Assembly: GCF_000272105.2 (NCBI RefSeq)
Contig: NZ_AJZD02000183.1
Location: forward strand, 1-64,000
Direction: 5' to 3'
Origin: Vibrio splendidus 12E03
GTDB lineage: Bacteria > Pseudomonadota > Gammaproteobacteria > Enterobacterales > Vibrionaceae
Length of the DNA stretch: 64,000 bases
The notes under the pieces are model-generated. The model was not told the origin of the DNA. It saw only the letters and a list, made by a program, of their open reading frames with translations, and made no database searches. Position 1 is the stretch's first letter; the number at the start of each line of letters is the position of its first letter. This document shows positions 58,566-64,000 of this stretch, piece by piece. The position numbers and the translations under genes were made by a program.

Positions 58566-58656
58566 GGAAGGATGGCTGAGTGGCTTAAGGCGCTCGCCTG
58601 GAAAGCGAGTATACGTTTATAGCGTATCTGGGGTTCAAATCCCCATCCTTCCACCA
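58566..58656 (+). tRNA. serW-like tRNA-Ser(GGA): tRNA-Ser (anticodon GGA)
   Basis: A 91-base cloverleaf with CCA encoded. Acceptor stem GGAAGGA/TCCTTCC, anticodon stem CTCGC/GCGAG with loop CTGGAAA (anticodon GGA at 58600-58602), a long class II variable arm (ATACG...CGTAT), and a T arm TGGGG TTCAAAT CCCCA. The base before CCA (58653) is A, whereas E. coli tRNA-Ser has G there. It reads UCC and UCU codons. Confidence 0.97.
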
Positions 58657-58662
58657 CTATTC

Positions 58663-58690
58663 AAAACCCTAGCAGAAATGCTGGGGTTTT
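58663..58690 (+). terminator. tRNA-Ser terminator
   Basis: Stem AAAACCC.AGCA/TGCT.GGGTTTT with one mismatch and loop GAAA, just after the CCA end. Confidence 0.85.
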
Positions 58691-58910
58691 CTCGTTTTAG
58701 AGCTCCTATATTCACGTAATCTGCCTCCTTCCATGACGTCGCCTTTTCAAATCCTTTTTGTGATGGCCTTTGCTCTGTTTATGTTGAAACACATTGATCC
58801 AGATTAGCGATTGATATCACCGATAAACGCTTGATTTCTTGGTCTGGATCTACAAGATTAAGAGTAAGCAACATTTTGAATAATCTTAACTCTTAGGAAT
58901 CTATAGCATC

Positions 58911-60125
58911 ATGACAGAAACCCTCGTTTCTCCAATGCTCTCCTTTACTATTGCGATCTCATTACTGTTTATTGGTAAAGGTTTAATCGAGCGCTCTGAA
59001 GTATTAAGGAAGTACTCTTTACCAGAGCCAGTTATTGGTGGTTTTGTTTGTGCCGCTACCGTGGCTGCGCTTTATTATCTGTTTGAAATCCAGATCACTT
59101 TTAGCCTAGATGTCAGAGACTTTTTGCTACTTTACTTTTTTGCTGGTATTGGGCTTCAAGCGGATATTAAAACACTGATTAAAGGCGGGCGACCGTTGTT
59201 CATTCTATTGTTTCTTGCTGCCGTCTTTATCGTTCTGCAAAACGTGGTAGGGATGGCTGTAGCTTCTGGCTTTGGAATGGATCCTAAAGCGGGTTTGTTA
59301 TCGGGCTCTGTTAGCTTAATCGGTGGCGTAGGTACAACGTTAGCGTGGGCGCCAATGTTTGTGGAAGAGTTTGGTATCGCTAACGCGCTAGAGCTAGGTG
59401 TGGCGTCAAATACGGTTGGTTTAATTGCTGCGTGTGTGATTGGTGGCCCGATTGCCAACTATCTACTCAATAAACACAAAGTGAGCCCTTCTAATGAAGA
59501 AGAGGTCACGGTTGGTTCATTCCAAGAAAGTGAAACAAAGACAGAGCTAAGCCACTACGGCGTTCTGTGGGCGTGGTTAATCCTAAACTTAACACTGATG
59601 CTGGGTTACAGCTTGAGTGAGGTTATCGACTCAATGGGCCTAAAACTGCCGTTATTCGTTAGCTGTTTGATCGCAGGTATCCTAATCGGAAACGTCGGTC
59701 GAGCACTGTTTAAGAAGCGTCGTACACAAGAGAAAATCGCTCAAGGCCGCAAAGGTTTAGCGATGATCTCTGACATCTGCTTAGGCATGTTCTTAACTAT
59801 GGCATTGATGGGGTTGCGTATCTGGGATCTCGATGGACTGTTTGGCTATATCTCTGTTGTCATGAGTATCCAGATCTTGCTTTCGCTGTTGTTTACTGTG
59901 TTTGTCGTTTATTACTTGATGGGAAGAAACTACGACTCTGTGGTGATATGTTCAGGCTTCGGTGGTATCACTCTAGGCTCGACCGCAACAGCAATTGTGA
60001 ACATGACGGCAGTAACTCATCGCTATGGCGCAAGCCCACAAGCATTCATTGTGGTGCCATTAGTGTGTGGTTTCTTTGTTGATTTGATCAACGCGCTAGT
60101 GATCAGTTTCTTTGTTGGTCTGTAG
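58911..60125 (+). CDS. gltS: Sodium/glutamate symporter, GltS family
   Basis: A 404-residue inner-membrane transporter with about ten or eleven hydrophobic segments. LLFIGKGLIERSEVLRKYSLPEPVIGGF near residue 20, the GSVSLIGGVGTTLAWAPMF re-entrant loop near 130, and GGITLGSTATAIVNMTAVTHRYG near 350 are GltS signatures. Two inverted halves with a hydrophilic centre (about 200-225) fit the fold. It imports glutamate with Na+; the exact substrate was not tested. It may be co-regulated with the downstream LysR gene, but a strong terminator and 251 bases separate them. Confidence 0.88.
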   Translation: MTETLVSPMLSFTIAISLLFIGKGLIERSEVLRKYSLPEPVIGGFVCAATVAALYYLFEIQITFSLDVRDFLLLYFFAGIGLQADIKTLIKGGRPLFILLFLAAVFIVLQNVVGMAVASGFGMDPKAGLLSGSVSLIGGVGTTLAWAPMFVEEFGIANALELGVASNTVGLIAACVIGGPIANYLLNKHKVSPSNEEEVTVGSFQESETKTELSHYGVLWAWLILNLTLMLGYSLSEVIDSMGLKLPLFVSCLIAGILIGNVGRALFKKRRTQEKIAQGRKGLAMISDICLGMFLTMALMGLRIWDLDGLFGYISVVMSIQILLSLLFTVFVVYYLMGRNYDSVVICSGFGGITLGSTATAIVNMTAVTHRYGASPQAFIVVPLVCGFFVDLINALVISFFVGL

Positions 60126-60174
60126 TGAAGTGACCGGTTATTAACTGCTTGAGGTTTACATCGGGATAATGATC

Positions 60175-60209
60175 ACAAAGGCGATGACGAAAGTTGTCGC
60201 CTTTGTTTT
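60175..60209 (+). terminator. gltS terminator
   Basis: Stem ACAAAGGCGA/TCGCCTTTGT around an inner AC/GT pair and GAAA loop, then TTTTA. Confidence 0.92.
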
Positions 60210-60376
60210 ATCGACAGCAAGCTAAAACACGTATATCAGCCTTTGATGTGATGTTTTGAAGTGACTCGGTGCACAAGTTAGTAAGCACAATTCCGATCTC
60301 GATAAATTGGGATACGTGTTCGCAGCAAATTTGTGAGACGCTTGATTAAGTGTCAGTTGAATCACAAGGAAGTTGA

Positions 60377-61303
60377 ATGCACCACTTTAATCTCCGTGCG
60401 CTTGAGTATCTGAATGCGTTATCAAAATATGGGTCACTGCGTAAGGCATCTAAGATGATGAATGTTGACCCTGCGGCAATGAGTAGAATGCTGACGCAGC
60501 TTGAAGCACAAGCAGAAATGAAGGTGTGGGAACGCAACAATCGTCAATCACTGCTGACTGAGGCGGGCAACGAACTGTTGAATTACTACCGCTCCATTGT
60601 TCGCAGTGAAACGGCGGTGCTGGCTCGTCTAACTAAGTTGAAAAACCTAAAGGGCGGTAACGTTAGCATTGCGATTGGGGAAGGGTTTATTACTAACTTG
60701 GTCTCTAAACCGATGCAAACCTTCATGGCTCGATACCCTGATATCAATTTATCGATTGAGATAGCTGGTGCTTTAGATGCTGTGAAAATGTTGGAAGATC
60801 AACAGATCGATTTCGCGATCACCTATGCATCTGCACCGCACCCTAAACTCCATTCACACGTCGAGCGTAGTCACCCTCTAGAGCTTATTGCGCCAAAAGG
60901 GCACGTACTGACGACCCAAGAAGTACCAGTGACACTGCAAGATATTAAAGGTGCTTCTCTTGCCTTGATCGATAACTCGACCGGTATGGGGAGGCTCGTA
61001 AAGCAGGCCGAACAAATCTCCCACCTTACCTTGCAGCCAAAGCTTCAAACCAATTCGGTGACCGCACTGACTAACTTTGTTTTAGCTGGATTAGGCGTAA
61101 CTTTTATGCCTAAGCTCACTGTGATCGATGAGATCAAGTCAGGACAGATTGAAGTGGTTGCGACCGAGTTGGAGATGCTATCGAAGGCGACGGTGAAAGT
61201 TCAATCTTTGAAAGGTCGCGCCCTCACGCTACAGGCCGAAACCTTGTTAGATTTCTTACTTGAAAATGCTACTTTCTTGAGTCATGACGCTTACAATATC
61301 TAG
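60377..61303 (+). CDS. LysR-family transcriptional regulator
   Basis: A 308-residue regulator. The helix-turn-helix is in residues 1-62 (NALSKYGSLRKASKMMNVDPAAMSRMLTQLEAQ), with a LysR substrate-binding domain from about 92 (GGNVSIAIGEGFITNLVSKPM, then AITYASAPHPKLHSHVE). The recognition helix differs from the classical LysR VSxxI pattern but keeps the spacing. The ligand is unknown. It is transcribed toward dadA, 225 bases upstream of it, so control of dadA or of gltS is a reasonable guess, not shown. Confidence 0.85.
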   Translation: MHHFNLRALEYLNALSKYGSLRKASKMMNVDPAAMSRMLTQLEAQAEMKVWERNNRQSLLTEAGNELLNYYRSIVRSETAVLARLTKLKNLKGGNVSIAIGEGFITNLVSKPMQTFMARYPDINLSIEIAGALDAVKMLEDQQIDFAITYASAPHPKLHSHVERSHPLELIAPKGHVLTTQEVPVTLQDIKGASLALIDNSTGMGRLVKQAEQISHLTLQPKLQTNSVTALTNFVLAGLGVTFMPKLTVIDEIKSGQIEVVATELEMLSKATVKVQSLKGRALTLQAETLLDFLLENATFLSHDAYNI

Positions 61304-61528
61304 GCTTCATCGATTTATTTAGCGACGCCTCCCAAGTTCCCAAATACCGCCAATATCACAGTTTCAAACTGCCGAATTAGTTTTTAAGTAGAATTGACAT
61401 TTTATCAACATCATCTCTATTGTTAAGTCAACATGTGCGGAATAAGTTACAAATCATTAACGAAACGAGTTTTAGACTGACAGCTGTGTTCGGCAGATTT
61501 TGGCCTTGTCGGACATTAGGGGAAGAGA

Positions 61529-62782
61529 ATGGAAGTAATTGTGATTGGCAGCGGTGTTATTGGCTTGACCAGTGCTTGGTATCTGGCGAAAGAGGGCCAC
61601 TCGGTGACGGTTATTGATCGTCAAGATAGTAGTGGCAAGGAAACCAGCTTTGCGAATGCTGGGCAGATTTCTTACGGTTATTCTTCACCATGGGCGGCGC
61701 CTGGGATTCCGTTGAAAGCAATGAAATGGCTTACCCAAGAGCACGCTCCCTTAAAGGTGACCCCGTCACTTTCTCCGGAATTAGTGGCTTGGGCGACTAA
61801 GATGTTGGCCAACTGTAACGAAGCCAAGTACGCCGTGAATAAGTCACGCATGTTAAGAGTGGCGAACTTCAGTCGAGAGTGTCTCACTCATCTAAGAATC
61901 AGTGAAGATTTGGCTTATGAGGGCAGGCAGAAAGGCACCTTGCAAGTATTCCGAAGCGAGAAGCAACTCGATGCGATTCAGCAGGATATGAAGCTATTAA
62001 CAGAGAGTGGAATCAAACACTCGCTGTTTGATGTTGAGCAGTGTCTGTCAGTGGAGTCGGGTTTAGCGGACGTTAAAGACAAGCTGGTGGGCGGCTTATA
62101 TTTACCTCATGATGAAACCGGTGATTGTCATCAGTTCTGTTTAGCGCTGACTGAGAAGGCCAAGCAACTTGGTGTTAGGTTCGTGTTTGATACTGAAGTG
62201 GTAAGTTTGAATCATCAGAATCAAAACATCGAGAGTATTACAACGTCTCAAGGTGTATTCAAAGCGGACGCTTACGTAGTTGCATCAGGCAGTTATTCTC
62301 GAGATCTGTTGAGACAAGTCGACTTATCTATCCCGGTTTATCCAGTCAAAGGTTATTCACTAACACTACCGATCGTGAATGTAGATAAGTCACCAACCTC
62401 GACTGTTATGGATGAAACCTACAAGGTCGCGATGACGCGATTTGATGATCGTATTCGCATTGCTGGTACGGCAGAGCTTGCTGGCTTCAATTATCTTATT
62501 CCTGAAAAACGTAAAGCCACGATTGATATGGTGATAAAAGATCTTTTCCCACTGGCGGGGGATTTCTCTAAGGCAGAATACTGGACTGGATTAAGGCCAA
62601 TGACGCCGGATGGTACGCCTATAATCGGCGAGACGCCTATCAAGAATCTATTTACCAATACAGGCCATGGAACTCTAGGTTGGACAATGGCGTGTGGCTC
62701 AGGAAAGATCTTGGCAAGCGTGGTCAGTGGCTCAGCTAGTGATATTAAAACTGATGACTTGAGTATCCACCGATATATGTAA
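61529..62782 (+). CDS. dadA: D-amino acid dehydrogenase DadA
   Basis: A 417-residue FAD enzyme that oxidises D-alanine and other D-amino acids to keto acids, feeding electrons to the respiratory chain. The N-terminal dinucleotide site is VIVIGSGVIGLTSAWYLAKEGHSVTVIDR. ETSFANAGQISYGYSSPWAAPGIP near residue 38 is a DadA hallmark. GLRPMTPDGTPIIGETPIKNLFTNTGHGTLGWTMACGSG near 350 is the C-terminal signature. GGGGAAGAG stands before the ATG. No alanine racemase dadX accompanies it, unlike E. coli dadAX. A perfect hairpin follows. Confidence 0.93.
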   Translation: MEVIVIGSGVIGLTSAWYLAKEGHSVTVIDRQDSSGKETSFANAGQISYGYSSPWAAPGIPLKAMKWLTQEHAPLKVTPSLSPELVAWATKMLANCNEAKYAVNKSRMLRVANFSRECLTHLRISEDLAYEGRQKGTLQVFRSEKQLDAIQQDMKLLTESGIKHSLFDVEQCLSVESGLADVKDKLVGGLYLPHDETGDCHQFCLALTEKAKQLGVRFVFDTEVVSLNHQNQNIESITTSQGVFKADAYVVASGSYSRDLLRQVDLSIPVYPVKGYSLTLPIVNVDKSPTSTVMDETYKVAMTRFDDRIRIAGTAELAGFNYLIPEKRKATIDMVIKDLFPLAGDFSKAEYWTGLRPMTPDGTPIIGETPIKNLFTNTGHGTLGWTMACGSGKILASVVSGSASDIKTDDLSIHRYM

Positions 62783-62824
62783 AAGCAAGCCGTTAGTTAT
62801 CTTGCCTATGGCTTGATGATACCG

Positions 62825-62857
62825 ACATTAGGAGCATAAAGCGGATGCTCCTAATGT
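62825..62857. terminator. 13-bp hairpin after dadA
   Basis: Perfect stem ACATTAGGAGCAT/ATGCTCCTAATGT with a seven-base loop between converging genes. It lacks a proper U-tract on either strand, so it may stabilise the mRNA end rather than terminate. Confidence 0.55.
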
Positions 62858-62899
62858 TGTAAATCTAGGTGCATGGTTTTAAGTTTCTTCTATTTATAA

Positions 62900-63679
62900 T
62901 CACGAGATGAATTGAGACTTAAATGACCTTAGCTCTGGCGGTAGCTTCTTATTTACGAGGTTAATAGCTTTACGATGTTCTAATCCAATGGATCTCACTA
63001 CGTCCCCAAAATGTTGGTTAAAAAATAGCTCGAACTGACCAGTGAGTTTGTAGTCTTGCAGTTTGTCATCCAGTAATTGAGCTAGTTGTGTTTTGTCTGG
63101 GTGGACATAGAAGACCAGTGGGAGAGGGTAATAAAGCACAATACTTTTTTCTATGACTAACCCATCCAGGGAATAGGTATGTTCTTGGTATATGCTTTTA
63201 ACTTCATTAGCTCCTAGTGACACATAATCACATTTTTTATCTGAGAGAAGTTTAAGAATCTCTAGTAACGTTCCTTGCTCTAGTACCCGGTATCCATTTG
63301 CTCTAAACAGCTCAGCATCAGCCCATGTCGCAGGAATTCCAGCGATAAGTGATTTCAGTTTATTGCTGTTGATATTATGGAATGTGGGTTGATCTTGCTC
63401 CCTAATTATTAGGATACGGTGTCCTAATAAGCCTTTACAAATTGGAGAGTTGAGTTTGATTGCAGGCTTATCAGCAAATTTACGGTTTCCCGCCACCGTG
63501 ACGAGTACATCATAATTCTTGCGGAATATATTTCCTTCATCCTCAGCTCTTGGAAAGTCTGTATTATCGCTGTGAACGACAATAGGTTCGTTCGGATCCC
63601 AATTCAACAAGCTATGAATTAGCTCCAACTCATAGTGCTGTCTTTTACCTGATTTATTGCCATTCCAAAAGTTAAACAT
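62900..63679 (-). CDS. Binding-protein-like gene lacking a signal peptide
   Basis: A 259-residue protein related to family 3 periplasmic substrate-binding proteins: NFWNGNKSGKRQHYELELIHSLL at the start, then DVLVTVAGNRKF, IPATWADAELFRANGYRVLEQG near 115, and YYPLPLVFYVHPDK near 183. The start ATG falls on what looks like the first mature strand of the domain. The family normally has a signal peptide before it, and none is present here. In-frame upstream sequence has no start codon before a stop about 20 codons back. The gene may be 5'-truncated or may encode a cytoplasmic form. Two palindromes lie just upstream. The ligand is unknown. Confidence 0.65.
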   Translation of the reverse strand: MFNFWNGNKSGKRQHYELELIHSLLNWDPNEPIVVHSDNTDFPRAEDEGNIFRKNYDVLVTVAGNRKFADKPAIKLNSPICKGLLGHRILIIREQDQPTFHNINSNKLKSLIAGIPATWADAELFRANGYRVLEQGTLLEILKLLSDKKCDYVSLGANEVKSIYQEHTYSLDGLVIEKSIVLYYPLPLVFYVHPDKTQLAQLLDDKLQDYKLTGQFELFFNQHFGDVVRSIGLEHRKAINLVNKKLPPELRSFKSQFIS

Positions 63680-63739
63680 AGTTGTCCTAAAGGGGAACTT
63701 ACATTTTATGGCTGGTATGCTGACATAGGTTTAGTGATC

Positions 63740-63755
63740 AAGAAAGCGCTTTCTT
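63740..63755. promoter_or_regulatory. 16-bp perfect palindrome, LacI-type operator
   Basis: AAGAAAGCGCTTTCTT reads the same on both strands. A GAAAGCGCTTTC core with central CG is typical of operators bound by LacI/GalR-family repressors. The regulated gene is unknown. Confidence 0.5.
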
Positions 63756-63771
63756 TTGTTTTTGAGGGAAT

Positions 63772-63796
63772 CATACATAGATACAGTCTATGTATG
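63772..63796. repeat. Inverted repeat with 10-bp arms
   Basis: CATACATAGA (63772-63781), spacer TACAG, TCTATGTATG (63787-63796). A perfect dyad 16 bases from the palindrome. It could be an operator or hairpin. Confidence 0.55.
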
Positions 63797-64000
63797 TTGA
63801 GAATCGCGACGGAAAGGCTATTTTAAAGAAAGCACATAAGTTCATTGATGGGTGAGAGGTTCGACGATTAGGAAAGACGATGGGGGCACTATTAGTGAGT
63901 TTTAACTTATTGTTTTTAAATTATTTTTCGTGTTAGCGAACAATTAATGTGACGAATGGCACTGTTGTGTATTTCTATTCTCAATCTATTCTAAATTTGT

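Larger units (their letters stand above)
63680..64000. other. Intergenic region at the window end
   Basis: 321 AT-rich bases with no convincing gene. It holds two perfect inverted repeats, listed separately. The next gene is probably outside the window. Confidence 0.5.

Overview
The window is chromosomal DNA from a gammaproteobacterium, almost certainly a Vibrio. The splendidus-like clade is my guess from codon use and protein wording, not a computed result. The evidence is: mukFEB in the order elyC/cmoM/mukF/mukE/mukB; the bpt-aat pair; a cyclic di-GMP riboswitch ahead of tfoY; the cydABX-ybgE/ybgC-tolQRAB-pal-cpoB-nadA block; and cmoA/cmoB close to aspS and ruvC. It is nearly all core genome. 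I see no prophage, insertion sequence, integron, CRISPR array or rRNA. There is one tRNA, tRNA-Ser(GGA).

Layout. 0-2.5 kb: N-degron transferases aat and bpt with infA on the minus strand, and possibly the tail of another gene at base 1. 2.5-10.3 kb: aroA, yciN, topA, and the glycogen operon glgC-glgA with a structured leader. 10.5-18.5 kb: a hydrolase, small conserved genes, tfoY behind a GEMM-I riboswitch, purR, torD/torR and elyC/cmoM. 18.6-25.3 kb: the MukF-MukE-MukB condensin operon. 25.5-29.8 kb: one 1409-residue fused formate dehydrogenase. 29.9-33.1 kb: a three-gene envelope operon (retropepsin-like lipoprotein, inactive transglutaminase with 7 TM segments, ATP-grasp ligase). 33.4-42.6 kb: cmoA-cmoB, a DUF72 gene, aspS, and ruvC with a chemoreceptor gene set between it and ruvA-ruvB. 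42.6-53.2 kb: cytochrome bd oxidase with cydX and ybgE behind a perfect FNR box, then ybgC-tolQRAB-pal-cpoB and nadA. 53.3-64 kb: a potassium channel, a UPF0149 gene, an orphan hybrid histidine kinase, alaE, tRNA-Ser, a GltS-type symporter, a LysR regulator, dadA, and a binding-protein-like gene without a signal peptide.

How genes work together. All three enzymes CmoA, CmoB and CmoM of the tRNA U34 (methoxycarbonyl)methoxyuridine pathway lie in this window, at two loci. bpt and aat add leucine or phenylalanine to protein N termini for ClpAPS degradation. cydABX, torR/torD and the formate dehydrogenase belong to low-oxygen respiration. The Tol-Pal block maintains the envelope during division.

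Most worth a second look: the fused formate dehydrogenase, the protease/transglutaminase/ATP-grasp operon, the glgC leader RNA, the riboswitch with a probable second promoter below it, the chemoreceptor inside the ruv locus, and the signal-less binding-protein gene beside two palindromes. None is proved to be a new system. The genes are mostly recognisable families, and the novelty lies in architecture and regulation.
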